A stretch of 64,000 nucleotides of DNA from Marinobacter sp. MDS2 (GTDB lineage: Bacteria; Pseudomonadota; Gammaproteobacteria; Pseudomonadales; Oleiphilaceae). Made by a program: the position numbers and the translations under genes. Under the pieces are notes generated by a model. That model did no database searches and was not told where the DNA came from. It was given only the letters and a program-made list of their open reading frames with translations. Where the stretch lies: contig NZ_JAVAJF010000001.1 in assembly GCF_030718085.1 (NCBI RefSeq), positions 310,001 to 374,000 on the forward strand, in the 5' to 3' direction. Positions within the stretch are counted from its first letter, which is position 1, and every line of letters starts with the position of its first letter. Shown one piece after another: positions 27,075 to 36,764 of this stretch.

Positions 27075-28112
27075 TCACCGCAACCGTTTGGGGTTGAATT
27101 CAATCGTGAACTGTCGGAAATATCGTTCAAACGTATCTCTGTCGCCCGGTACCGGGTATCGATTCAAAGAGCGCACCGCGCTCAGCGCCGAGTTATCAAA
27201 CGCTGTATTTCCGCTGCTACTGACCAACGTGACACCTTGCAACTCGCCCGTCGGCAACAATGTAATCTGCAGGCGCGCCACCATATTTTCAGTCGCCGAG
27301 GCCGGCGGGTACCAAGCCTGAGCCAACCGATCACGAATCAGCGCCTGGTACTTCTCACTGTCGGTCAGCATTTGTGCTTCACGGGCTCGAGCGGCCGCCG
27401 CTTCACGCTGACGACGCGCTTCGCTTTCCCGGGCTTTCTCCGCTTCTTCTGCCAGCGCATTAAGCTGCTGCTCTCTCAGCCTGCGCTCGGCTTCCTTGCG
27501 TTTTCGCTCAGCCTCTTTACGAGCCTGTTCCTCTTTTCGCTTTCGCTCCGCCTCTTCCTTTCGGCGTTGTTCTTCCTGCCGTTTTTTCTCTTCTTCAGCT
27601 TTCCGCTTCGCTTCTTCTTTGCGCTTTCGTTCCTGCTCGGCCTTCTGGCGTTCACGCTCTTTGGCCTCGGCTTCCGCTTTTTTTCGAGCAGCCTCTTTGG
27701 CGCGCGCCTGTTGCTCAGCTTTTTCACGAGCCTTGGCTTCTTGCTGTTTGCGCTGCTGTTCTATTTTTCGTGCCTTTTCCTCAGCCGCTTTTTCGGCCGC
27801 CTTCCTTTCTGCCTCTTGCTGAGCTTTCTTGCGTTCCGCCTCAGCTTTCTTGCGCTGTTGCTCTGCGGCCTGTTCGCGCTTCTGAGCCTCGTCCCGCTGA
27901 TCTTCTTCATCCACCACCGGGCTCGGCTTCGGTTCCGGGCTGATCAATCTAGCCGAGATACTGCGCGGCTCCGGCTCCTGCACAGGGCTGGACCACGACC
28001 AACCGGCCAACGCAACCACAACAATCAACAGGTGCAACCCAAGAGACATCGCCACAGGCGATTTCAGTGAGGTGCTGTCTTTATTTACAGTTTCCCGTTC
28101 GTGACCCTTCAC
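27075..28112 (-). CDS. tolA: Tol-Pal energy transducer TolA
   Basis: A 345-residue protein starting with GTG at 28112, with AGGA five bases upstream. One membrane span lies near residues 20-40, followed by a very long Lys/Glu/Ala/Arg-rich helix (about 70-255) that crosses the periplasm, and a C-terminal domain (about 260-345) that contacts TolB and Pal. The low-complexity helix produces a large antisense reading frame that should be ignored. It lies between tolR and tolB. Confidence 0.96.
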   Translation of the reverse strand: MKGHERETVNKDSTSLKSPVAMSLGLHLLIVVVALAGWSWSSPVQEPEPRSISARLISPEPKPSPVVDEEDQRDEAQKREQAAEQQRKKAEAERKKAQQEAERKAAEKAAEEKARKIEQQRKQQEAKAREKAEQQARAKEAARKKAEAEAKERERQKAEQERKRKEEAKRKAEEEKKRQEEQRRKEEAERKRKEEQARKEAERKRKEAERRLREQQLNALAEEAEKARESEARRQREAAAARAREAQMLTDSEKYQALIRDRLAQAWYPPASATENMVARLQITLLPTGELQGVTLVSSSGNTAFDNSALSAVRSLNRYPVPGDRDTFERYFRQFTIEFNPKRLR

Positions 28113-28130
28113 AACAATCCTGCCATCCGA

Positions 28131-28577
28131 TTAAGGCTGATTTTGAGGTGCATCGGTTATCAGGCCGATACCAGAGGCACCCGCAGCCTGAAGCTCTGCC
28201 ATCAAACGCACGACAACGCCATAATCGACAAATTCATCGCCACGAACCAACACCTCGCTGTTGGCACGCTGAGACAAGATTTTCGCAACTTGTGCCCGCA
28301 CGTTTTCCAGCGACATGGGCTCGCTGCTATCGTCACCCACTTCCAGGTAATAAGCGCCATTGCTGTCAACAGAAACGGTAATGGTCTCCACGTCTTTGTC
28401 CTGAGTGATCGGATCAGACGTTGTTTCCGGCAAATCCACCTTCACACCTTGCGTGAGCATGGGCGCGGTTACCATGAAGATCACAAGCAGAACCAACATG
28501 ACGTCAATGTAGGGCACTACGTTAATTTCCGACATCGACTTGCGCGGTTCACGAGACATCATTCCCATGCCTTTCAT
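28131..28577 (-). CDS. tolR: Tol-Pal proton-channel subunit TolR
   Basis: A 148-residue protein with a short cytoplasmic start, one membrane span (about residues 20-42, PYIDVMLVLLVIFMVTAP) containing the essential aspartate of the VPYIDVMLVLL motif, and a periplasmic domain. With TolQ it converts proton motive force into movement of TolA. GGAGGG lies eight bases before the ATG. It is 31 bp after tolQ. Confidence 0.96.
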   Translation of the reverse strand: MKGMGMMSREPRKSMSEINVVPYIDVMLVLLVIFMVTAPMLTQGVKVDLPETTSDPITQDKDVETITVSVDSNGAYYLEVGDDSSEPMSLENVRAQVAKILSQRANSEVLVRGDEFVDYGVVVRLMAELQAAGASGIGLITDAPQNQP

Positions 28578-28608
28578 CGGTCTACCCTCCCCATACCGTC
28601 AACAACCA

Positions 28609-29298
28609 TTACGAGCCGGCCTTTTCGGAGTTGTGGACCCGCCGATGAAGAATGCTGGAAAATTCGTCTGCGAACGTTTCATAGTTCTTCAGCAACGCAT
28701 CAGACATGGTCGAGAAACGGTTGTAGGCGATAACCGCAGGGATTGCCGCGAACAAGCCCATCGCCGTCGCAATCAATGCTTCCGAGATGCCCGGAGCAAC
28801 GGTTGCCAGTGTGGCCTGCTGAACTTGAGCCAGCCCACGGAAAGAGTTCATGATGCCCCATACGGTGCCGAACAAGCCCACGTAGGGACTGGTGGAACCA
28901 ACCGTGGCCAGAAACGGCAGATGCAAATCCAAACGCTCATGCTCACGAGAGAAGGCAACACGCATAGCACGCTGGGTGCCTTCCATGACGGCATCGGCAT
29001 CGCGGCTTTGCTGACGAAGCCTGGAAAACTCTTTGAAGCCCGCCCGGAAGAGCGATTCCATGCCCGAATTCGGCGTCGGGTTGGCATTCACATCTTTGTA
29101 CAACTGGCCGAGATCCATACCAGACCAAAAGCGCTCTTCAAACGCCAACTGAGCTTGTTTCGCTTGGCGGTAGACCTTCACCCTCTGAAAGATAAGCGCC
29201 CAAGACACCACAGAAGCCAGCACCAGTAACAGCATGACGAGCTGCACCAGAAGCCCTGCGTTCGCAATCAGATGCCAGACTGATAGTTCGGATCCCAC
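28609..29298 (-). CDS. tolQ: Tol-Pal proton-channel subunit TolQ
   Basis: A 229-residue inner-membrane protein with three spans (about residues 16-38, 135-158 and 168-192) and the GLFGTVWGIMNSF motif of the MotA/TolQ/ExbB family. It starts with GTG at 29298, with GGGAG eight bases upstream. It forms the stator with TolR. A second member of the same family is encoded at 58.5 kb next to an ExbD-like gene. Confidence 0.96.
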   Translation of the reverse strand: MGSELSVWHLIANAGLLVQLVMLLLVLASVVSWALIFQRVKVYRQAKQAQLAFEERFWSGMDLGQLYKDVNANPTPNSGMESLFRAGFKEFSRLRQQSRDADAVMEGTQRAMRVAFSREHERLDLHLPFLATVGSTSPYVGLFGTVWGIMNSFRGLAQVQQATLATVAPGISEALIATAMGLFAAIPAVIAYNRFSTMSDALLKNYETFADEFSSILHRRVHNSEKAGS

Positions 29299-29334
29299 TG
29301 TATACTCCCAAAAAGTTTCTATGTTTTCAGCTGA

Positions 29335-29751
29335 TTAAAGCACATTCTTAAGAATCAAACTCATATTTTCTGGCAAACGCCGTGGCTTGCCGGTATCCAG
29401 GGCCACACACGCCACCCTCACCTCGGCCTCGCACAACAGGGCACGGCTATCGGCCTTCAAAACCTGCTGCCGAAACGTCATCCATACCCGGGATGAAGCA
29501 ATCGGTTCGGCGGTTACCAACAGTTGATCGTCCAGCCGGGCCGGCGCTGCGTAGTGCAATGACATTTTCTGCACCACATAACTCACGTTTTGCTCGAGCC
29601 CTGCCCGCAACTCCACACCCTGACTGCGAACCCACTCCGTGCGTGCACGCTCCATGTAATGGAGGTACTTGGCATGAAAGACAATGCCGCCGGCATCGGT
29701 ATCTTCTATGTAGACCCGGATCGGCAATTCGAAAACAGGTGCTGCAGTCAT
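29335..29751 (-). CDS. ybgC: Acyl-CoA thioesterase YbgC
   Basis: A 138-residue hot-dog-fold thioesterase from the ATG at 29751, one base after the ruvB stop (TGA-T-ATG); an ATG at 29769 inside ruvB is possible but its purine-rich site is too close. The catalytic aspartate is in YIEDTDAGGIVFHAKYLHYMERARTEW. YbgC hydrolyses acyl-CoA or acyl-ACP and is the usual first gene before tolQ. Confidence 0.93.
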   Translation of the reverse strand: MTAAPVFELPIRVYIEDTDAGGIVFHAKYLHYMERARTEWVRSQGVELRAGLEQNVSYVVQKMSLHYAAPARLDDQLLVTAEPIASSRVWMTFRQQVLKADSRALLCEAEVRVACVALDTGKPRRLPENMSLILKNVL

Positions 29752-29752
29752 A

Positions 29753-30784
29753 TCACTCAAACTCGCCATTCCCCTTTCCGGGCTTCGGCGGCACCACTCC
29801 GAAATGCTGATACGCACTCGATGTGACCATACGGCCTCTTTGTGTCCGTACCATGTACCCTTGCTGTATCAAAAACGGCTCCAGCATGTCTTCGATGGTG
29901 CCCCGCTCTTCACTGATCGCTGCAGCCAGACTTTCCACGCCAACCGGGCCACCATCAAATTTCTCAATCATTGCCAGAAGCAACCGGCGATCCATGTGAT
30001 CAAAGCCCTGACTATCCACCTTCAGCATGTTCAGAGCTTGATCCGCTATGTCTGCGGTAATCCGACCATCCGACCGCACTTCGGCAAAGTCACGTACCCG
30101 GCGCAACAACCGGTTCGCGATCCGTGGTGTCCCTCGAGAGCGGCGCGCAATCTCAAACGCCCCGCCTTCATCCAGCGAGACCGAAGACAGCCGGGCCGAA
30201 CGGGCAATAATATGAGTCAAGTCGGCTGTGTTGTAGAACTCAAGGCGCTGAACAATGCCAAAGCGATCCCGCAGCGGTGACGTCAGCAGGCCTGCACGCG
30301 TGGTCGCTCCCACCAAGGTGAACGGAGGCAAATCGAGCTTGATCGAACGCGCGGCCGGACCTTCACCAATCATGATATCCAGCTGGTAGTCTTCCATTGC
30401 TGGATACAACACCTCTTCAACTGCCGCACTAAGACGATGGATTTCATCGATGAAGAGAACGTCGCCTTCTTCAAGGTTGGTCAGCATTGCCGCCAAATCG
30501 CCCGCTTTTTCGAGCACGGGCCCCGAAGTGGTTTTGATGGCAACACCCATCTCATTGGCAATGATATTTGCCAATGTGGTCTTACCAAGGCCCGGCGGGC
30601 CGAAAATCAAGGTGTGATCCAAAGCTTCCTGACGGGCCCGCGCAGCAGAGATAAAGATCTCCATTTGCTCGCGCACCGTCGGCTGACCAACATACTCAGA
30701 CAACAGCGTCGGGCGGATGGCGCGATCATGCACCTCTTCGTATTCTCCGGCTTTGGCCGTTATCAGTCGGTCCGATTCAATCAT
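29753..30784 (-). CDS. ruvB: Holliday junction helicase RuvB
   Basis: A 343-residue AAA+ ATPase that drives branch migration. Walker A is GPPGLGKTT (about residues 62-70), Walker B is LFIDEIHRL (about 112-120), and sensor and winged-helix regions follow. It is separated from ruvA by 143 bp that include a strong hairpin terminator, so ruvB probably has its own promoter; in many relatives ruvA and ruvB are tightly coupled. Confidence 0.97.
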   Translation of the reverse strand: MIESDRLITAKAGEYEEVHDRAIRPTLLSEYVGQPTVREQMEIFISAARARQEALDHTLIFGPPGLGKTTLANIIANEMGVAIKTTSGPVLEKAGDLAAMLTNLEEGDVLFIDEIHRLSAAVEEVLYPAMEDYQLDIMIGEGPAARSIKLDLPPFTLVGATTRAGLLTSPLRDRFGIVQRLEFYNTADLTHIIARSARLSSVSLDEGGAFEIARRSRGTPRIANRLLRRVRDFAEVRSDGRITADIADQALNMLKVDSQGFDHMDRRLLLAMIEKFDGGPVGVESLAAAISEERGTIEDMLEPFLIQQGYMVRTQRGRMVTSSAYQHFGVVPPKPGKGNGEFE

Positions 30785-30913
30785 GGCATTATCCGCTTAC
30801 TGGGAATAAACAACGTGCCTGCTGGTCGCCCTTGGCTATATGTGCCCTAATTGTACAAAGGGCACGGGCTGAGTCACGTTAAGCTCTATACACATTAGTG
30901 TCATCATACGACA

Positions 30914-30937
30914 CAAAAAAGCCGGGCTTACCCGGCT
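30914..30937 (-). terminator. Terminator overlapping the ruvA stop codon
   Basis: On the minus strand AGCCGGG, TAAG, CCCGGCT is followed by six T. The TAA in the loop is the ruvA stop codon itself, so termination is coupled to the end of the gene and lies between ruvA and ruvB. Confidence 0.8.
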
Positions 30938-31557
30938 GGAATCATGTTTCTCAGTGCAAGCCTGATCAACTGTTCGCTGTTCATGTCCGGCTCTGCCACT
31001 TTGCTGATGGCTTTTGCGGCCTCCTGGGGTTTGTAACCTAGCGCAATCAATGCAGCTTCGGCTTCCTCTCTAGGGTCAGACCCCGCTGCGGATGCGCCAC
31101 CGGCCGCCCCGGCTGCCAATTGTTCGGGCGCTGAGGGTACAAACTGACCTTCCAGCTGTTTAATGCGGTCAGCCATATCGATCAACAAACGCTCAGCGGT
31201 TTTCTTGCCAACGCCGGGTAACTTCACCAGCGAATTGACATCCCTTGCTTCCACACACTGAATAAACTGCTGCGCATCCAGCCCTGACAAAATACCAATG
31301 GCCATTTTCGGCCCAACGCCGTTCACCTTAATCAATAACCGAAACAGATTACGATCAAGCAAAGAAGCAAACCCGAACAGGCTTTGTGCGTCTTCACGGA
31401 CAGCAAAATGGGTATGGAGCGTCACCTCTTGGCCGGTTTCCGGCAGGTGAAAGAACGTGGTGTAAGGAATATCGACTTCATAGCCCAGCCCGGCGCATTC
31501 CACCAGCGCCTGGCCCGGCGTCTTCTCAACCAGCAAACCTCGAATACGACCTATCAA
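30928..31557 (-). CDS. ruvA: Holliday junction branch-migration protein RuvA
   Basis: A 209-residue DNA-binding protein with an N-terminal OB fold (about 1-62), helix-hairpin-helix motifs (ALVNG-type GVGPKMAIGIL and LPGVGKKTAERLL, about 70-130) and a C-terminal RuvB-binding domain (about 160-209). The flexible linker between them contains G-S-D-P-R, encoded by a GGGGTCTGACCCT half of the REP-like element found near acnD. It lies 33 bp after ruvC. Confidence 0.97.
   Translation of the reverse strand: MIGRIRGLLVEKTPGQALVECAGLGYEVDIPYTTFFHLPETGQEVTLHTHFAVREDAQSLFGFASLLDRNLFRLLIKVNGVGPKMAIGILSGLDAQQFIQCVEARDVNSLVKLPGVGKKTAERLLIDMADRIKQLEGQFVPSAPEQLAAGAAGGASAAGSDPREEAEAALIALGYKPQEAAKAISKVAEPDMNSEQLIRLALRNMIPAG
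31072..31084. repeat. Half-copy of the REP-like palindrome inside ruvA
   Basis: AGGGTCAGACCCC matches the 13-bp unit at 3671 and 6412 with one difference. It is read in frame as G-S-D-P in the RuvA linker. Confidence 0.65.
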
Positions 31558-31590
31558 AGCCCGTCTCCTCTGGCTTTCATCAATCTTTGT

Positions 31591-32118
31591 TTATTGCCGG
31601 CGGGCGCGGCCGCCTCGAACTTTGCCGCCAACACCAGCAAGCTTTAATGTACTTTGGTTCATATGGGCATGACACAGCGCTATGGCTAGTGCATCAGCCG
31701 CATCTTCCTGAGGTTTTCGAGACAATCCCAGCAACGCCTGAACCATATGCTGCACCTGCGATTTATCGGCACTTCCGGTGCCCACAACAGCTTGTTTCAC
31801 CTGCCTTGCCGAATACTCATGAACCGCCAGCCCACTGTTGGCCGCGCTGACAATTGCCGCTCCTCTGGCTTGCCCTAACTTCAGTGCAGAGTCCGGATTA
31901 CGTGCCATAAATACTTGCTCGATGGCAAATTCTTCCGGGCGATACTCACCTATCAACAACGCAAGACTCTGAAAAATGGTCTGCAAACGCTCGGCCATAG
32001 GCTTCTGCCCGACCCGAATACAGCCACTGTCGAGGTACTCGGTTTGGCGACCTTCCACGCGGATGATGCCGTAACCGGTAATTCTGGAACCGGGGTCTAC
32101 CCCCAGAATGATTGGCAT
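31591..32118 (-). CDS. ruvC: Holliday junction resolvase RuvC
   Basis: A 175-residue RNase-H-fold nuclease that cuts four-way junctions. The first catalytic aspartate is in [14 protein letters not shown] (residue 8), a second acidic residue in [11 protein letters not shown] (near 67), and the last acidic cluster in [15 protein letters not shown] (near 140). Length matches E. coli. It is preceded by a terminator after aspS; the yebC gene often found between aspS and ruvC is absent. Confidence 0.97.
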   Translation of the reverse strand: MPIILGVDPGSRITGYGIIRVEGRQTEYLDSGCIRVGQKPMAERLQTIFQSLALLIGEYRPEEFAIEQVFMARNPDSALKLGQARGAAIVSAANSGLAVHEYSARQVKQAVVGTGSADKSQVQHMVQALLGLSRKPQEDAADALAIALCHAHMNQSTLKLAGVGGKVRGGRARRQ

Positions 32119-32146
32119 CCGCGTACCTTCAAGCCTGCAAGGATCA

Positions 32147-32177
32147 CCAAAACAAAGAGGCGGCCGAAGCCGCCTCT
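32147..32177 (-). terminator. Terminator after aspS
   Basis: On the minus strand AGAGGCGGC, TTCG, GCCGCCTCT forms a nine-base-pair stem with a stable tetraloop, followed by TTGTTTT. Confidence 0.8.
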
Positions 32178-32189
32178 CGTCGTTTCCAC

Positions 32190-33989
32190 TTACGCTTTGT
32201 CTTCAGCTTTACCGCCATCAGCGGCTTTGGCTGACCGTCGCAAGCGGATGTGCAACTCTTTCAGCTGCTTCTCGTCTACTTCCCCTGGCGCCTGAGTCAT
32301 CAAGCAAGTGGCGCTCTGGGTTTTCGGGAACGCGATTACGTCACGGATAGACGCAGAGCCGGTCATCAACATCACCAGTCGATCCAGACCAAAGGCCAGA
32401 CCGCCGTGCGGCGGGCAACCGAACTTCAATGCGTCCAGCAGGAAGCCAAACTTCGCTCGGGCTTCTTCTTCGCCGATACCCAGAATGCGGAAGACCGTGT
32501 CCTGCATCGCGCCATCGTGGATACGGATGGAACCACCGCCCAGCTCAGTGCCGTTCAACACCATGTCGTAGGCACGGGAAAGAGCATTCGCCGGGTCAGC
32601 CGCCAGCTCTTCCGGGGTGCAGGAAGGTGCTGTGAACGGATGGTGAATTGCAGTCAGGCCGCCATCTGAGGTTTCCTCGAACATCGGGAAATCAACCACC
32701 CACATCGGTGCCCATTCGCAGGTCAGCATGTTCAGGTCGTGGCCAACTTTGATGCGCAGCGCGCCCAAGGCTTCGTTTACAACCGTGGTCTTGTCTGCAC
32801 CGAAGAACACGATGTCGCCGTCTTCTGCACCGACACGTTCCATGATCGCCATGGCAACGTCATCACCCAGGAACTTAACGATCGGAGACTGCAAGCCCTC
32901 GACGCCCTTGGCCAGTTCGTTGACCTTGATGTAAGCCAGACCTTTAGCACCGTAGATACCGACGAACTTGGTGTACTCGTCAATCTGTTTACGACTCAGC
33001 TCGCCACCTTTCGGTACACGCAGCGCAGCAACACGGCCTTTTGGATCTTTTGCGGGGCCGGCGAAAACTTTGAAGTCAACGCTCTCAACCAGATCGTTCA
33101 CATCCTGCAGTTCTAGCGGGATACGCAGATCCGGCTTATCGCTGCCGTAGCGCTGCATCGCTTCAGCGTATGGCATGCGCGGAAACTCAGGAAGCTCAAC
33201 ATCCAGCACGTCTTTGAACAGCGTGCGGATCATGTCTTCGTTCAGGTTCATCAGGTTTTCTTCATCTACGAAAGACGCCTCGATATCCACCTGAGTAAAC
33301 TCTGGCTGACGATCTGCACGAAGGTCTTCGTCACGGAAGCACTTGGCGATCTGGTAGTAACGATCAACACCCGACACCATCAGCATTTGCTTGAACAGCT
33401 GCGGCGACTGCGGCAATGCGAAGAAAGAACCGTCGTGGGTACGGCTCGGCACCAGGTAGTCACGGGCACCTTCCGGGGTGGCACGGGTCAAGATGGGCGT
33501 TTCCACATCCATAAAACCGCGACTGTCCAGGAAGTTACGGATATAGCTGGTTACCCGGGAACGGAAACGCAAGCGGTTGATCATTTCCGGACGACGCAGG
33601 TCAACAAAGCGATAGCGCAAACGCACGTCTTCACCGACGTCTACGTGCTCATCCAGCGGGAACGGAGGCGTGGCTGCGGCATTCAGGATAACCAGCTCTT
33701 TACCCAGCAGCTCTACCTGACCAGTGGGCATGTTGTCGTTTTCAGTACCGGCGGGACGGCGACGCACGCGACCGGTTACTTTAACAACGTATTCGCTGCG
33801 AACTTTTTCGGCCAGAGCAAAGCTTTCTTCGGTATCCGGGTCAACAACGACCTGAGAAATGCCATCCCGGTCCCGCAGATCCAGGAATATAACCCCACCG
33901 TGGTCACGGCGGCGATGTACCCATCCACAGAGTGTAACGTCCTGATCAATGTGAGATTCGTTGATCCCACCGCAATAATGACTGCGCAT
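32190..33989 (-). CDS. aspS: Aspartyl-tRNA synthetase
   Basis: A 599-residue class II synthetase of the long bacterial type. The N-terminal OB-fold anticodon domain (about 1-105) is followed by motif 2 ([16 protein letters not shown] near residue 218), the bacterial GAD insertion (about 290-420), and motif 3 ([13 protein letters not shown] near residue 535). It charges tRNA-Asp. A strong terminator follows it and a 28-bp inverted repeat lies upstream. Confidence 0.97.
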   Translation of the reverse strand: MRSHYCGGINESHIDQDVTLCGWVHRRRDHGGVIFLDLRDRDGISQVVVDPDTEESFALAEKVRSEYVVKVTGRVRRRPAGTENDNMPTGQVELLGKELVILNAAATPPFPLDEHVDVGEDVRLRYRFVDLRRPEMINRLRFRSRVTSYIRNFLDSRGFMDVETPILTRATPEGARDYLVPSRTHDGSFFALPQSPQLFKQMLMVSGVDRYYQIAKCFRDEDLRADRQPEFTQVDIEASFVDEENLMNLNEDMIRTLFKDVLDVELPEFPRMPYAEAMQRYGSDKPDLRIPLELQDVNDLVESVDFKVFAGPAKDPKGRVAALRVPKGGELSRKQIDEYTKFVGIYGAKGLAYIKVNELAKGVEGLQSPIVKFLGDDVAMAIMERVGAEDGDIVFFGADKTTVVNEALGALRIKVGHDLNMLTCEWAPMWVVDFPMFEETSDGGLTAIHHPFTAPSCTPEELAADPANALSRAYDMVLNGTELGGGSIRIHDGAMQDTVFRILGIGEEEARAKFGFLLDALKFGCPPHGGLAFGLDRLVMLMTGSASIRDVIAFPKTQSATCLMTQAPGEVDEKQLKELHIRLRRSAKAADGGKAEDKA

Positions 33990-34038
33990 ACCGGTTCCCG
34001 TAGTTTCTGAATGTGTGCGTTAAATCGTTAAGTCTGGG

Positions 34039-34147
34039 CAAGCAGGTGGAGATGGCTTTCCGAAACCGTGCGTAGCCATGGATGGCGGAGCCGAGCGTAC
34101 ACGGACGTATTCACAGCGTGTTTCGGAAAGCCATCTCCACCTGCTTG
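34039..34147. repeat. Perfect 28-bp inverted repeat with 53-bp centre
   Basis: The left arm (34039-34066, beginning CAAGCAGGTGGAGATGGC) and the right arm (34120-34147) are exact reverse complements over 28 bp. The centre contains CCATGGATGGCGGAGCC and GAGCGTACACGGACGTATT, phrases I associate with dispersed intergenic repeats in Marinobacter-like and Pseudomonas-like genomes. It lies between the divergent aspS and fabR genes. No reading frame of its own is convincing. The remainder of 33990-34322 is promoter-type sequence. Confidence 0.85.
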
Positions 34148-34322
34148 CTTGCAACAAATCTTGGTCGCTGGAAATTTTTGCGACCTTACTGGAAAAGCCG
34201 CCCATTATAAACACAATGACGCCGAAAATCAGGCGTACAAGAACGCATTTAAGACACTCTGGTGACTCTATGCAGACAGGCGGCTAGAATGGCGGTCTTT
34301 AGCCGCAATTGGAGCAGCCGTT

Positions 34323-34949
34323 TTGGCCACCAGAGCAGAGCAAAAACTTAAAACCCGACGGGCACTGATGGACGCCGCCCTGGCCCAACTGAGTGCAGAC
34401 CGGGGATTCGGCAGTTTGAGTTTGCGCGAAGTGGCCCGTGAAGCCGGCATTGCCCCCACCTCATTTTACCGCCACTTTTCTGAACTGGACGAGCTGGGCC
34501 TGGCTCTCGTCGATGAAGGCGGCGTTGCGCTTCGGCAACTCATGCGCCAAGCGCGGAAGCGGATTGTTCGGGACGGGAGTGCCATCTCGACCTCGGTGGA
34601 TACCTTTATGGAGTATCTTGGCAACAACGCCAATTTGTTTCGTTTGATGCTGCGCGAACGAACCGGTGTGTCCAAGCCGTTCCGGACCGCCGTGAAAGCT
34701 GAGATCGAGCATTTCGTAACGGAGTTAGCCGCCGACCTGCGCCGTTTCGCTGAAGAACAAAACAAGCCCATTTCAGACGCCCGGATTGTAGCCGAAGCCA
34801 TGGTCACACTGGTATTCAACCAAGGGGCAGAAGCCCTGGATGCCACACCCAAAGAGCGGGAAGAGCTCAAGGCGAAACTGAAAATCGAACTGAGGATGAT
34901 ATTGGTAGGCTCCCAAACCCTGGCTCAATGGCAACAGGGTCGGGAATAA
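34323..34949 (+). CDS. fabR: Unsaturated fatty acid repressor FabR
   Basis: A 208-residue TetR-family regulator starting with TTG at 34323, with GGAG about ten bases upstream. The N-terminal block ([37 protein letters not shown]) closely follows E. coli FabR, as do [12 protein letters not shown] and [16 protein letters not shown]. FabR senses acyl chains and represses genes for unsaturated fatty acid synthesis. A GCGTACA half-site at 34233-34239 may allow autoregulation. It ends one base before the convergent HIT gene. Confidence 0.88.
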   Translation: MATRAEQKLKTRRALMDAALAQLSADRGFGSLSLREVAREAGIAPTSFYRHFSELDELGLALVDEGGVALRQLMRQARKRIVRDGSAISTSVDTFMEYLGNNANLFRLMLRERTGVSKPFRTAVKAEIEHFVTELAADLRRFAEEQNKPISDARIVAEAMVTLVFNQGAEALDATPKEREELKAKLKIELRMILVGSQTLAQWQQGRE

Positions 34950-35372
34950 TCAGAAACTGGGTAAAGCCAGCGATTCGAGTAGGGGCCTGAGCTTTTCAGT
35001 GACACGCTCTAGCTCTTCATCACTGTATGGCACAGGCGCCTGCGTACCCCAGACCGGTCCCGGCCAAGCCGGATCGTCCTGAAACCGGACAATATGGTGA
35101 AGATGCAGTTGCGACACCATATTACCCAATGCCGCGACGTTCATCTTGTCGCCCTCAAAGAGCTCCATCATCCCTTTGCTCAATGCCGACGACTCTTTTA
35201 GCAACTGCATTTGTTGATCAGCCGTCAACTGATAAATTTCCCGAATGCCGGAAACCGCCGGCACCAGAATAATCCACGGCCAGGTGCAGTCGTTCATTAG
35301 CCGCACTTCGCAGAGCCCCGACTGGCCTAAACTATGGGTGTCGGCGGCCAGTCGTTCGTGGAGTTCAAACAT
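34950..35372 (-). CDS. HIT-family nucleotide hydrolase/transferase-like protein
   Basis: A 140-residue HIT-domain protein. The signature region is SQLHLHHIVRFQDDPAWPGPVWG. The usual H-x-H-x-H triad is shifted to Q-L-H-L-H-H, a variant I recall in a proteobacterial subgroup with the same AWPGPVWG tail. HIT proteins hydrolyse nucleotide conjugates such as AMP-lysine or dinucleoside polyphosphates; the substrate here is unknown. It abuts fabR tail to tail. Confidence 0.85.
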   Translation of the reverse strand: MFELHERLAADTHSLGQSGLCEVRLMNDCTWPWIILVPAVSGIREIYQLTADQQMQLLKESSALSKGMMELFEGDKMNVAALGNMVSQLHLHHIVRFQDDPAWPGPVWGTQAPVPYSDEELERVTEKLRPLLESLALPSF

Positions 35373-35385
35373 AGATGCCCCTTGA

Positions 35386-36732
35386 TCAGTCCGCCGAATG
35401 AAACTGGTTTTGGCCGCGCCCGATGGCGTAATACGTCAAACCATAGCGCTCCAGCATTTCTGGCTCGTACAGGTTACGGCCGTCAAACACCGCAGGCTCT
35501 TTCAGCGCGCCCGCGATGACATCAAAGTCCGGTGAGCGGAACTCTTTCCATTCGGTGCAGATCACCAGCACATCCGCCCCCTTCAGCGCCTGCTCTTTCG
35601 TGCCACACAAAGTGAGGCCATCATGATCACCATAAATGCGCTGGGTTTCATTCATCGCTTCCGGGTCAAAAGCCTGAACCTTCGCACCCGCCTTCCATAA
35701 ACTTTCCATCAAGGTTCTGGAAGATGCCTCACGCATGTCATCGGTGTTCGGCTTGAACGCCAAGCCCCACAGGGCCACCACCTTGCCTTCCAAAGCGCCT
35801 TGAAAATAGTGACTGATCTTGTCGAACAGTACATGCTTCTGGGCGTAATTCACGGCTTCGACCGCGTTCAGCAGCTTGGATTCGTAATCGCAATCTCGGG
35901 CGGTGCGAGCCAATGCCTGAACATCCTTCGGAAAACAGGAGCCGCCATAGCCACAGCCGGGGTAAATGAAGTGGTAACCGATGCGTGGATCAGAACCGAT
36001 CCCGCGACGCACGGCTTCAATATCCGCGCCCAAACGCTCTGCCAGATTCGACATCTCGTTCATGAAACTGATTTTGGTGGCCAACATGGAGTTAGCGGCA
36101 TATTTGGTCAACTCTGCGGACCGGATATCCATAAAGATCATGCGATCACGGTTCCGGTTAAACGGGTAATACACTTCACGCAGCAAATCCGCCGCTTGCT
36201 CGCTGTCGGTGCCAATCACGATGCGGTCCGGCTTCATAAAGTCGTTAATGGCCGCGCCTTCTTTCAGAAACTCGGGATTGGAGACCACATCAAACGCCAG
36301 TTCAAGCCCGCGCTTGTCCAGTTGCGCACGAACCGCACCCTTCACCTTGTCGCCGGTGCCTACGGGTACCGTGGACTTATCAACCACAACTTTGTATTCA
36401 TCCATGTATTGGCCGATCGATTTGGCCACTGCCAGTACGTACTGCAGGTCCGCGGAGCCGTCTTCATCCGGCGGGGTACCGACCGCGATGAACTGCAACG
36501 TGCCGTGCTTGACCGCCTCTTCTACATCGGTGGTAAAGGATAACCGACCGGCTTCAAACGTATGCTTTACAATCGACTCGAGGCCGGGCTCATAAATCGG
36601 GATTTGCCCGTTTTTAAGCTTATTGATCTTGCCTTCATCAACGTCCATGCACAGCACGTCGTGCCCGACATCCGCCAGACAGGCGCCTGTTACGAGACCA
36701 ACATAGCCTGTTCCAAAAATCGTAATCTTCAT
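35386..36732 (-). CDS. ugd: UDP-glucose 6-dehydrogenase
   Basis: A 448-residue two-domain NAD enzyme that oxidises UDP-glucose to UDP-glucuronate. The N-terminal NAD site is [13 protein letters not shown] (residues 4-16), the catalytic Cys266 is in [11 protein letters not shown], and the C-terminal UDP-binding domain follows. It lies just downstream of galE on the same strand (32-bp gap) and would supply the epimerase encoded at 14.7 kb. Confidence 0.95.
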   Translation of the reverse strand: MKITIFGTGYVGLVTGACLADVGHDVLCMDVDEGKINKLKNGQIPIYEPGLESIVKHTFEAGRLSFTTDVEEAVKHGTLQFIAVGTPPDEDGSADLQYVLAVAKSIGQYMDEYKVVVDKSTVPVGTGDKVKGAVRAQLDKRGLELAFDVVSNPEFLKEGAAINDFMKPDRIVIGTDSEQAADLLREVYYPFNRNRDRMIFMDIRSAELTKYAANSMLATKISFMNEMSNLAERLGADIEAVRRGIGSDPRIGYHFIYPGCGYGGSCFPKDVQALARTARDCDYESKLLNAVEAVNYAQKHVLFDKISHYFQGALEGKVVALWGLAFKPNTDDMREASSRTLMESLWKAGAKVQAFDPEAMNETQRIYGDHDGLTLCGTKEQALKGADVLVICTEWKEFRSPDFDVIAGALKEPAVFDGRNLYEPEMLERYGLTYYAIGRGQNQFHSAD

Positions 36733-36764
36733 GAAGTCTTTCCCGAAAACAATAGGTTAAAGCG

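Noticed and set aside
27237..28070. A 277-residue plus-strand reading frame that looks like a Leu/Phe/Ser-rich membrane protein
   Set aside because: It is the exact antisense of the Lys/Glu/Ala-rich helix of TolA; the hydrophobic look is a reverse-complement effect.
34095..34102. AGCGTACA as a FabR operator half-site inside the inverted repeat
   Set aside because: The same phrase appears to belong to the dispersed repeat core, and no matching right half is present; coincidence is likely.
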